Of a stretch of DNA of 64,000 bases, positions 25,008 to 32,519 are shown one piece after another; positions within the stretch are counted from its first letter, which is position 1; each line of letters starts with the position of its first letter. The stretch is from Novosphingobium sp. IK01 (GTDB lineage Bacteria > Pseudomonadota > Alphaproteobacteria > Sphingomonadales > Sphingomonadaceae). The notes under the pieces are model-generated. The model searched no databases, was not told where the DNA came from, and saw only the letters and a list, made by a program, of their open reading frames with translations. A program made the translations under genes and the position numbers. Location of the stretch: positions 806,001 through 870,000 of the forward strand of contig NZ_BTFW01000001.1 of assembly GCF_033242265.1 (NCBI RefSeq). The letters are read 5' to 3'.

Positions 25008-25091
25008 AAGGGGTTTCCTGCCACAAACCTCTCAGTAAATAATTACCGTCTTTCCAATGCAGTGAATTATTCTCTCAATTTTGGATCAATT
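25008..25091. other. AT-rich spacer between TonB receptor and diguanylate cyclase genes
   Basis: An AT-rich island in otherwise GC-rich DNA. It holds the inverted repeat AATAATT (25038-25044) and AATTATT (25065-25071) with a 20-nt loop. This may be a weak terminator for the receptor gene, a promoter for the cyclase gene, or both. No clear -35/-10 pair was found. Confidence 0.4.
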
Positions 25092-27596
25092 TCAGAAACG
25101 AACTCGCCCTCCCACCTGAATCGCACGCGGCGCGCCCGGCGCAAAAAAGGTGGAATTGAGCAGCGGCCTTTCCCCATCGATGACCGGCCCGGCAAAGGGC
25201 CGCGCGACGACCTGCCCCTGGGCATCGAAGGCCGTGGCGCCCAATTGGGCCGCCGTGGCATAGTCCTTGTCGAGCAGGTTGCGTACGGTGGCAAACAGGC
25301 TCAGCCCCTTGCGCGGCCGCACTTCGACGCCAAGGTTCATGACCGCAAAAGGCGCGGTCTTGCCCGCTCCCAGATAATAGGTGCCGTCCGGCTCGTGCGC
25401 GTTGTTCTCGTTGCCGCGCGCAAAGACGCCCGACTGGGCCGTCATGTCGAGATGGAAGGACAGCCACGAGCGCGCCTCCCAGTCCACCGCGGCCTTCACC
25501 GTGTTGCGGGCGAGCAGCGGGATGCGGTCCCCCGGCGCGATGGCAATGCTGCCATCGAAGCCCGGTCCTTCCCCATCGTTGCTGCTGTTGGCCGAGCCAT
25601 TGACCACTTCGGGCGAACGGTAGGTCGCGTCGAGCAGCGTATAGCTGGCCGAGAGCGAAACCTTGCCCAGCCGCGCATCGGCGGAAACCTCGATCCCCTG
25701 TCGCCGCGTCTTGCCGAAATTGCGGAAGTAGCCATAGCCCGAAGCATTGTCGGCCACGAACAGGATATCGTCGCTGCTGTCGGTGCGGAACAGGCTGACA
25801 TGCCCCCGCACCGGCCCGGCCACGCCATCGAACCGCAGTTCGAGCGTGCGGGCCACCACTTGCGCGAGCGGGGGATCGCCAGCCAGGGCATTGGGCAGGC
25901 GACAGGGGCTTTCGGGATCGGAACAGCCCAGTTCGATGGCCGAGGGCGCGCGCGAGGCCTGGCTCCACGAGAACGACAGACCCGAGCCCGCATGATCGCG
26001 CACCGAGAGCGTGGCCGCCGGATTGAACCGCTGATAGACCGGATTGCTGTCGAGCGAGCCGGTTCCGCCGCCCGGCGTGATGCGGTCGCGGTTGGTAAGC
26101 GCCACCCGGTCATAGCGTCCGGCCAGATCGAGGCTGACCGGTCCGGCCAGAACCACATGATCGAGCGCATAGGCCGAAAAGGTCGACGTGACCGCGTGAA
26201 GGTCGACCCGCGCGTCGAGTGCGTCTTCGGAATCCTGCGTGCCATCGGCAAAGGCACCCGGCCCGTCAACGGCGGCAATCGTGCGGTTGGGCAGGATATA
26301 GCCGAACTGGGTCGACTGGGTGAAATCGGCGACACTGCGCACATAGGACAGCCCCCCGGTCAGCCGGTGTTCCATCCCGGCCAGATGCCCGGCCCATTCG
26401 AGTTCGAACGTGACGCCCCATTCGCTCTGGCGGGTCTGCGAGCGGTTGATTAGCCCGTCGCACTTCTCGTTGGGCTCGCTATTGAGCAGGACATTGGCGA
26501 TGCAGCGCCATTTGGGGAATGGTGTGTTGGCCTGGCTTTCGCCGGCAAGGGGGAAGCCGGAATAGCCCGCCTGCGCCAGAGCCGCGCGCTCCTGCGCATT
26601 GGGCTGGTAGAGACTTTGCCCGAGCGCATCGTCGTTGACATCGCCATTGTAGGTCCGGGTATGGATCGTGCGCCAGAAGCCATTGCCGCGCAAGGTCAGG
26701 TTCCGGGCCAGCCCCGTCTCGCCCTTGAGCACCAGCATGCCCATACGGTTGCGGGTGTTGTCGGGCGCGGTGTAGATGCTCGAACGGTCGGCGGCGAGCA
26801 GACGCATTTCCTGAAGGCCGTTGCCGTTGAGGTCGGTATCGGCAAAATGGCCGGACAGCGCGATGTTCGTCGTGCCCTCGCTCCAGCCCAGCTTGGCAAA
26901 GGCGCGTGAGGCACGCGAGGGGGACAGCGCGCGCCAGCCGTCCTCGTGGAAATTGTCACCGGCCACGAACCAGTCGATCCCGTTGGCAAAGACCCCGCCC
27001 GCCTGCGCGCTGGCCTGGATCCGCCCGAAAGAGCCGCCGCTCACTTCCGCGCCGAAGCCGGGATCGCTGCGCCCGCTCTTGGTGCGCAGGACCAGCACCC
27101 CGCCCAGCGCGTTGCGCCCGAACTGGGGCGCGGCGCCCGAAACGAGGTCGATGTCGGACAAGGCCCCGGTCGGGATCAGGTCCCAGCTCACCACATCGGC
27201 AAAGGGCTGGTTGACGCGCACCCCGTCGAGATAGACCGAAAGCCCCTGCGGCGTGCCCAGCAGCGGCGATGCGGTCAGCCCGCGATAGTTGACATCGGGC
27301 TGGAGCGGATTGCCCTGAACCTCGTTGATCGTCACCCCCGGTGCGGTGCGGGCCAGATGTTCGGCAATGCTGATCGCGCTTGTGGTGCGCAGCGCCTGCG
27401 CATTGCCCACTTCGAGCGCCTCGCCCGACAGCGGGCTGGCCAGCACGAGGATTTCGCGCTCGACGGCCTCGCCTGTACCAACCTCGGGCAGCGCTTCAGC
27501 AGGCGCTTCGGCCGGTTTCGCCATCGCCGGTGCAACCCATGGGCCCATCATGGCCATCAGCGACACGCCCGCGCCGATCCAGACCTTTCCGATCAT
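25092..27596 (-). CDS. TonB-dependent outer-membrane receptor
   Basis: An 834-residue protein with a signal peptide ending near 'VAPAMAKPA'. The plug domain shows 'TAPGVTINEVQGN', 'NYRGLTASPLLGTPQGLSVY', 'LDGVRVNQPFADVVSWDLIP' and 'VSGAAPQFGRNALGGVLVL'. A long beta-barrel follows and ends 'IQVGGRVRF', with the terminal Phe expected for BAM-dependent insertion. ATG 27596 follows a strong ribosome site (ggaggt); the in-frame GTG at 27602 overlaps that site and is less likely. It would import a scarce substrate with energy from TonB-ExbBD. The substrate is not evident. It lies right after a two-component system on the same strand, with repeats in the gap, so regulation by that system is likely. 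Confidence 0.92.
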   Translation of the reverse strand: MIGKVWIGAGVSLMAMMGPWVAPAMAKPAEAPAEALPEVGTGEAVEREILVLASPLSGEALEVGNAQALRTTSAISIAEHLARTAPGVTINEVQGNPLQPDVNYRGLTASPLLGTPQGLSVYLDGVRVNQPFADVVSWDLIPTGALSDIDLVSGAAPQFGRNALGGVLVLRTKSGRSDPGFGAEVSGGSFGRIQASAQAGGVFANGIDWFVAGDNFHEDGWRALSPSRASRAFAKLGWSEGTTNIALSGHFADTDLNGNGLQEMRLLAADRSSIYTAPDNTRNRMGMLVLKGETGLARNLTLRGNGFWRTIHTRTYNGDVNDDALGQSLYQPNAQERAALAQAGYSGFPLAGESQANTPFPKWRCIANVLLNSEPNEKCDGLINRSQTRQSEWGVTFELEWAGHLAGMEHRLTGGLSYVRSVADFTQSTQFGYILPNRTIAAVDGPGAFADGTQDSEDALDARVDLHAVTSTFSAYALDHVVLAGPVSLDLAGRYDRVALTNRDRITPGGGTGSLDSNPVYQRFNPAATLSVRDHAGSGLSFSWSQASRAPSAIELGCSDPESPCRLPNALAGDPPLAQVVARTLELRFDGVAGPVRGHVSLFRTDSSDDILFVADNASGYGYFRNFGKTRRQGIEVSADARLGKVSLSASYTLLDATYRSPEVVNGSANSSNDGEGPGFDGSIAIAPGDRIPLLARNTVKAAVDWEARSWLSFHLDMTAQSGVFARGNENNAHEPDGTYYLGAGKTAPFAVMNLGVEVRPRKGLSLFATVRNLLDKDYATAAQLGATAFDAQGQVVARPFAGPVIDGERPLLNSTFFAPGAPRAIQVGGRVRF

Positions 27597-27649
27597 CCTC
27601 ACCTCCGGTTTTTCTCGTTGAAAGCGCTCGTAACAGACCGCAACGACAC

Positions 27650-27681
27650 AAACCTGAAGGTTTCCTCAGACTGACCTAAGG
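27650..27681. promoter_or_regulatory. Operator-like repeats upstream of the TonB receptor gene
   Basis: A perfect palindrome AAACCTGAAGGTTT at 27650-27663, with CCTGAAGG (27653-27660) repeated as CCTAAGG at 27675-27681. The 22-bp spacing is about two helical turns. OmpR-type regulators commonly bind such direct repeats. The second repeat overlaps the end of the response-regulator gene. The repeats lie about 55-85 bp before the receptor start. Confidence 0.45.
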
Positions 27682-28344
27682 TATGATATCCAGCCGAAAG
27701 CCCTGCCCGCGCACGGTCGTTACGGCAATGCCCGTCCCGGCCAGCCGCTTGCGCAGCGTGCTGATGGCGACATCGAGGGCATTGTCGGTGATCTCGGCCT
27801 CGACACCCCAGACCGCATCGAACAGATCCTGACGGGTCGCCGTGCCCCCGCGTTCCCGCGCCAGATGGAGCAGCAGGGCCTGGCTGCGCGGTTCGAGCGC
27901 GAGCGGCTCGCCCTGCCAGCACGCGGCCCCGGTGACGGCATCGATCTCCAGCCCCTCCCAGACGACGGGCGCGGGCTGGCGCTGGGCGGACCGGCGCACC
28001 AGCACGGCCACCCGCGCGGCCAGCTCGGCAAAGGCGAATGGCTTGGCCAGATAATCGTCGGCTCCGGCGTCGAACCCGTCGAGCCGGTCATCAAGCCCGC
28101 CGCGCGCGGTCAGCATCAGGATCGGCATGTCGTGCCCGGCAGCGCGGATCTGGCGGCACAGGGCAAAGCCATCGGCATCGGGCAGGCCAATGTCGAGCAC
28201 CACGGTCGCCACCGCCTCGCGCCCGAGCAGGTCGAGCACCCCTTCCCCCTGCCGCAACCAGCGCGTGGGAAAGCCCTTGCCCGTCAGCCCCTGTACGACC
28301 GCGCGGCCGATCGCCACGTCGTCCTCGACCACCAGAACACTCAT
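27676..28344 (-). CDS. OmpR-family response regulator
   Basis: A 222-residue two-domain regulator. The receiver has 'VVEDD' (5-9), phospho-acceptor Asp51 in 'VVLDIGLPDADG', and the conserved Lys in 'DDYLAKPF'. The winged-helix DNA-binding domain ends with 'ISTLRKRLAGTGIAVTTVRG' and 'QGFRLDIIP'. Its start overlaps the kinase stop by 4 bp (ATGA), so the pair is translationally coupled. The likely target is the TonB receptor gene immediately downstream, given the repeats in the gap; this is inference. Confidence 0.93.
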   Translation of the reverse strand: MSVLVVEDDVAIGRAVVQGLTGKGFPTRWLRQGEGVLDLLGREAVATVVLDIGLPDADGFALCRQIRAAGHDMPILMLTARGGLDDRLDGFDAGADDYLAKPFAFAELAARVAVLVRRSAQRQPAPVVWEGLEIDAVTGAACWQGEPLALEPRSQALLLHLARERGGTATRQDLFDAVWGVEAEITDNALDVAISTLRKRLAGTGIAVTTVRGQGFRLDIIP

Positions 28345-29735
28345 GCCACCCCCTCCAGAGGCCCCTCCAGAGGCCCCTCCAGCGGCAGGTCGAAACGCAC
28401 CACGCAGCCGCCGACCCCTTGTTCATCCCTCGCGACATTGGCCGCCCGCACCTGCCCGCCATGCTGTTCGACGACCCACCGGGCCAGCGCCAGCCCCAAT
28501 CCGCTGCCCCCGCGCTCGCGCCCGGCCTGCGCCTGATAATAGGCGTCGAAGATGCGCGGCAAGTCCGCCGCCACGATGCCGGGGCCGCGATCGGTCACGC
28601 AGACGGCCACCCGCGCATCCCCGATCCGCTCGACCGCGACGACCAGCACCGAATGCATCGGCGCGAACTTGAGCCCGTTTTCGATCACCGCGAGCAAGGC
28701 CTGCCGCAGCCAGCGCGCATCCCCCGTCATCGGCAAGCCCGATGCGGCATCATCAGGCAGCACCAGCGCCAGTTCCACCTCGACAGACCGGGCATAGGCC
28801 TTCGCCTCGGCCAGAGCCTCTCCCACACACTGTGCAAGGTCGAACCGCGCCTGCGCGAGCACGAGTTGCCCTTCATCGGCCCCGGCGAGCCCGAGCAGTT
28901 CATCGATCCGGTGCGAGAGGAACGTGGCCCCCGCCACGGCCTGATGGAGCGCCTCGCGCAGCATCGTGGTATCGTCCCCTGCCGCTTCGAGCGCGACTTC
29001 GGCGGCGCTGCGCAAGCCTGCAACGGGCGTGCGCAATTCGTGGCTGGCCTTGGCAAAGAACAACCGGCGCGAGGCATCGACCGCCGCAATCCGCGCGGTG
29101 CGCGCCTCCACCAGCGCACCAAGCGTCCGGTTCGAACGCCACAGCAGCCAGCCGCCCACCCCCGCACAGGCGAGCGCCACCCCCGCCAACAGGACCGCCA
29201 GAACGACACTGCGCCTGCCCGCCAGTGCCAGCGCCGCGCGCACCGCGCGCACTTCGGCGGCCTCGCGCCGGTCGATCGCGCGAGCAAGGGTCAGGAAGCG
29301 GGCCCGGCTGGCGCCGTCCTGCCAGCGGGCATGGGCCAGCCGTTCGAGCAGGGCCGCATCCCCGGCCTCGCGCAATTGTTCTGCATCCGTTCCGATTGAC
29401 TGCGCTTCCTGCGCGATCAGGCCCCGATAAGACCGCAAAGCGTCCTCCAGCCCGGCCTGATCCGGCGATCCTGGTTCAGGCGCCCCTGGTTCACGGGTGC
29501 CAGGTTCACGGGCCCCAGGTTCTCGGGCTAACGCCACGATCCGCGCCACTGCCGCCGCCTGCTGCTCGGACAGGCTGGCCCGCGCGAATTGCCGGTCGGC
29601 ATGGGCCGCGCTCAGCGCAAAGCCGACCACCAGCCCGGCCAGCGCCATGACCAGCACGCCAAACAGCACCGCTGCCAGCGGCATTCCCCCGCTCCGGCGC
29701 GGTGGTGGATTGGCCCCTTCCAGAGCGTCAGGCAT
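28341..29735 (-). CDS. Sensor histidine kinase with repeat-rich periplasmic and C-terminal segments
   Basis: A 464-residue kinase. It has a first membrane helix (about 20-43), a periplasmic sensor region of about 130 residues, a second helix (about 178-200), the dimerisation helix with 'FFAKASHELRTPVAGLRSAA' (His phosphorylated), and an ATPase domain with 'NGLKFAP', 'DRGPGI' and 'GGSGLGLALARWVV'. Two low-complexity stretches stand out: 'REPGAREPGTREPG' in the sensor region and 'LEGPLEGPLEG' at the C-terminus, both encoded by DNA tandem repeats. It pairs with the overlapping response regulator. ATG 29735 or ATG 29684 may be the start. Confidence 0.9.
   Translation of the reverse strand: MPDALEGANPPPRRSGGMPLAAVLFGVLVMALAGLVVGFALSAAHADRQFARASLSEQQAAAVARIVALAREPGAREPGTREPGAPEPGSPDQAGLEDALRSYRGLIAQEAQSIGTDAEQLREAGDAALLERLAHARWQDGASRARFLTLARAIDRREAAEVRAVRAALALAGRRSVVLAVLLAGVALACAGVGGWLLWRSNRTLGALVEARTARIAAVDASRRLFFAKASHELRTPVAGLRSAAEVALEAAGDDTTMLREALHQAVAGATFLSHRIDELLGLAGADEGQLVLAQARFDLAQCVGEALAEAKAYARSVEVELALVLPDDAASGLPMTGDARWLRQALLAVIENGLKFAPMHSVLVVAVERIGDARVAVCVTDRGPGIVAADLPRIFDAYYQAQAGRERGGSGLGLALARWVVEQHGGQVRAANVARDEQGVGGCVVRFDLPLEGPLEGPLEGVA
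28350..28385. repeat. 12-bp tandem repeat, 3 copies, in the kinase 3' end
   Basis: Three tandem copies of cccctccagagg (plus strand), the last with one substitution. They encode Pro-Leu-Glu-Gly units at the C-terminus of the histidine kinase, just before its stop. A multiple-of-three unit keeps the frame if copies are gained or lost. Confidence 0.85.
29470..29529. repeat. 15-bp tandem repeat, 4 copies, in the kinase sensor domain
   Basis: Four consecutive 15-bp units related to ccaggttcacgggcc (29470-29484, 29485-29499, 29500-29514, 29515-29529). They encode Arg/Pro-Glu-Pro-Gly-x units in the periplasmic part of the kinase. The copies have diverged by a few bases, so the array is not brand-new. 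Confidence 0.85.
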
Positions 29736-29833
29736 GGACTTCAGACATAACAGGGACGGCGGACACCTTCATGTTTCTCCGCCGCCCTTGTCAAAGGGCC
29801 AGCGCGAAAAGCCAAGCCCCCTTCCGTCAATTG

Positions 29834-31348
29834 TCAGCCTTTGCCCGGCTCGGCCCCCTTCGTTGCGGGCACCGTTGCGGGCAACGCCGCAGCATTCGCA
29901 TCGGCTTTGCCCGGTGTCCGCAGCGACCAGCCGCCGCCCACCGCGCGGAACAGCCGCACGCTGGCCTGAAGCCGGCGCGTCTCGACCCGGATCGCCTGCT
30001 GGCGCGTGCGCAGCGCGGTGGTCTGGGCATTCACGACATCGAGATAGCTGACCGCGCCACGCTCGTAGCGCCGCGTCGCCAGCGTCTCGACCTGCCCGGC
30101 CTGCTGGGCGGCACGGGTTTCGGCCATGGCTTCATCGCCGAGGTGGTGGAGCTGCGAAAGCCCGTCCTCGACATCCTGCACCGCCGAAAGCACCTTGCCG
30201 CGATACGTCGCCGCCGCCGCTTCCCAATCGGCCCGCGCCTCGCGAACACGGGCATGACGCCGCCCGCCATCGAGCAGGGTAAACGCGACATTGGGGCCGA
30301 TCGACCAGAACGTGGTGGGCGCGGTGAACAGGTTGGCCACCGACGTGGTCTGCGTGCCGATCTGCCCGCCCAGCAACAGCGAGGGGAAGAAGGCCGCCTT
30401 GGCCACCCCGATGCGCTGGTTGGCCGCCGCCACCCGCCGCTCGGCTGCCGCGATGTCGGGCCTGCGTTCAAGGAGGGTCGAGGGAACGCTGACCGGCACT
30501 TCGGGCATGGGCAAGGGCCGGGCCGAAGCGGGCACCGAAAAGCCGGTCGCCGGTGTCCCCACGAGGGTCGCCACCGCATGTTCGGCCAGCGCGCGGGCAT
30601 TGCGCGCTTCGGCCAGCGCGGCCTTGGCCTCGGCCAGCTGGGCGCCCGACTGGCCGATTTCCATGCCGTTGGCGATGCCCCCGGCAAAACGCCGCTCGGT
30701 CATGTGGTCGGCGCGGCTATAGGCCGCCACGGTCGAGGTGAGCAGCTCGATCTCGCGATCCTGCCCGCGCAGCACGATATAGCCCTCGGCCAGTTCGGCC
30801 TGCAATTGCAGGCGCGTGTCGGCCAGATCGTCGGCAGCGGCCTGGGCATCGGCGCGCCCGGCCGAGATATTGGCCCGCACCCGGCCCCAGACGTCGGCCT
30901 CGTAGCTGCCGCTCGCGCTGACCGTATGCGCGCCATAATAATCGGGCTGAAGGCTTCCGTTTGAGCGCAACGGGCGCTGATCCGACTGGCGGTTGGCGGT
31001 CAGCGTCCCGCCAAGGCCCACTTGCGGGAACAGGTCCGCGCGTGCCTCGCGCAGCATCGCGCGGGCCCGGTCGTGCCGGGCGAGCGCGGCGGCGAGCGAG
31101 GGGCTGTCGGTCAGCAGCCGCTGTTCGAGGGCATCGAGCTGCGGGTCCTGATAGGCCGTCCACCAGGTCTCGCTGGGCATATCCTGCGCCGGATTGGCCG
31201 GAACCCACGGCCCCATGCCGTCGAATTTGGGCGCAAGAGCCACCTTGGGCGGCTCGTAGTGGGGGGCGAACGAACACCCCGCCAGTCCCTGGGCCAGGGT
31301 GAGAATGCCCGCTGCTCCGGCGAGCGGGCGCCACCGTGCCTTAGCCAT
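29834..31348 (-). CDS. Outer-membrane efflux lipoprotein (NodT/OprM type)
   Basis: A 504-residue TolC-family channel lipoprotein. The lipobox 'LAGC' puts the acylated Cys at residue 25. Two OEP repeats follow, with 'DYYGAHTVSASGSYEADVWG' and 'ERRPDIAAAERRVAAANQRIGVAKA' (read as 'ERRPDIAAAERRV' then 'AAANQRIGVAKA'), the standard RND-type outer-membrane factor signatures. It forms the exit duct for the pump encoded upstream. ATG 31348 overlaps the adaptor stop by 8 bp and gives a compact lipoprotein signal; ATG 31366 is an alternative. The Pro/Ala/Lys-rich tail is low complexity. Confidence 0.93.
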   Translation of the reverse strand: MAKARWRPLAGAAGILTLAQGLAGCSFAPHYEPPKVALAPKFDGMGPWVPANPAQDMPSETWWTAYQDPQLDALEQRLLTDSPSLAAALARHDRARAMLREARADLFPQVGLGGTLTANRQSDQRPLRSNGSLQPDYYGAHTVSASGSYEADVWGRVRANISAGRADAQAAADDLADTRLQLQAELAEGYIVLRGQDREIELLTSTVAAYSRADHMTERRFAGGIANGMEIGQSGAQLAEAKAALAEARNARALAEHAVATLVGTPATGFSVPASARPLPMPEVPVSVPSTLLERRPDIAAAERRVAAANQRIGVAKAAFFPSLLLGGQIGTQTTSVANLFTAPTTFWSIGPNVAFTLLDGGRRHARVREARADWEAAAATYRGKVLSAVQDVEDGLSQLHHLGDEAMAETRAAQQAGQVETLATRRYERGAVSYLDVVNAQTTALRTRQQAIRVETRRLQASVRLFRAVGGGWSLRTPGKADANAAALPATVPATKGAEPGKG

Positions 31349-32519
31349 GATGCGCCTCGTCGACACGCACGGCCTGACCTTGCGCGATGGAATCGGGGGG
31401 ATTGTCGACGATCCGGGCCCCCGGCGTCAGCCCCGAGACCACCTCGACCGTCTTGCCCAGATCGCGACCGATCTGGATCGGCACCATCCGCACCTTGTTG
31501 TCCGGCCCCACCGTGGCGACTTCCGTACCCGACGAGCGGAACAGCAGCGCGCTTGCGGGGATCGAGACCGCGCCAGCTTGCGCTGGCACCTTGAAGCTCA
31601 CCTGGGCATAGCCGCCCGCGCGCAGGGCATGGGCCTTGTTGTCGGCCAGCAGCTGGACCTGAAGCGCGCCGTTGACCGGGTTGATCGCATCCGACGTCCC
31701 CACGACCCGCGCCGCGAATGTCTCGCCGGGATGGTCAGGCACGGTCAGCGTCGCGTCCAGCCCTGCCTTCATCGCCGCCGCATAGGCCTGCGGCACGCCG
31801 ACATAGAGACGGATGCGGCTGGTATCGGCCACGGTGAACATCGGCTGCTGGGTGGTCGCGCCCGGCCCCACCAGATCGCCGATGTCGGTCGTGCGCTGGG
31901 TAACCACACCGGCAAAGGGCGCGCGCACGGTGGCATAGGCCTTGAACGCGAGCAGCCGGTCGAGATCGGCCCTGGCCCCGCGCACGGTCGCCACCTGCAC
32001 CGCCAGATTGCCGTTGCGCTCATCGGCTTCCTGCTGCGAGACGGAATGATCGGTCAGCAGGTCGTTCCAGCGCGCGGCGGTGCTGCGGGCGAGCGCGGCG
32101 CTCGCCTGTGCCTTGGCCAGCGCGGCCCGCGCGGCGATGATCTGCTGGTCGAGTTCGGGGGTCTCGATCCGGGCCAGCGGCGTGCCCTGTTCGACCGCCG
32201 CGCCGATATCGCGATCCCACGACTGCATGTAGCCGGCCACGCGCGCAAAGATATGCGCGGTGTTCCAGGCGGCCATCGTGCCGGGCAGGGTCAGGTCGCC
32301 ATTGGCCGCAACCGGATTGGCGGTGATCAGATGGACGGTCGGCACGGCCTGCTGCTCGCTCCACGCGCTGGCATCGAGTGCCTCCCCGTGGCGGGTGTAG
32401 AGCCCGGCGGCAACCACCGCCACGGCCAGTACCCCGGCCACGATCCCGGCGGTCCTGAGCCCGCGCGGCGGTTTGCCCGACAGCAAGTCTGCTTCCGGCC
32501 TGTGGGTTTCATTCTGCAT
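31341..32519 (-). CDS. RND efflux periplasmic adaptor (membrane fusion protein)
   Basis: A 392-residue adaptor. One N-terminal helix (about residues 23-40) anchors it. Then come the barrel-sandwich half ('GYMQSWDRDIGAAVEQGTPL'), an alpha-hairpin rich in Ala/Gln ('ARAALAKAQASAALARSTA'), the second half ('YATVRAPFAGVVTQRTTDIG') and C-terminal beta domains. It bridges the inner-membrane pump and the outer-membrane channel. ATG 32519 is chosen for its N-terminus 'MQNETHRPEAD' and its 11-bp overlap with the pump gene end. The longer frame up to 32639 lies entirely inside the pump gene. Confidence 0.93.
   Translation of the reverse strand: MQNETHRPEADLLSGKPPRGLRTAGIVAGVLAVAVVAAGLYTRHGEALDASAWSEQQAVPTVHLITANPVAANGDLTLPGTMAAWNTAHIFARVAGYMQSWDRDIGAAVEQGTPLARIETPELDQQIIAARAALAKAQASAALARSTAARWNDLLTDHSVSQQEADERNGNLAVQVATVRGARADLDRLLAFKAYATVRAPFAGVVTQRTTDIGDLVGPGATTQQPMFTVADTSRIRLYVGVPQAYAAAMKAGLDATLTVPDHPGETFAARVVGTSDAINPVNGALQVQLLADNKAHALRAGGYAQVSFKVPAQAGAVSIPASALLFRSSGTEVATVGPDNKVRMVPIQIGRDLGKTVEVVSGLTPGARIVDNPPDSIAQGQAVRVDEAHHG

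Noticed and set aside
27597..27602. GTG 27602 as start of the TonB receptor
   Set aside because: It lies within the ribosome-binding region; ATG 27596 has the right spacing to GGAGG.
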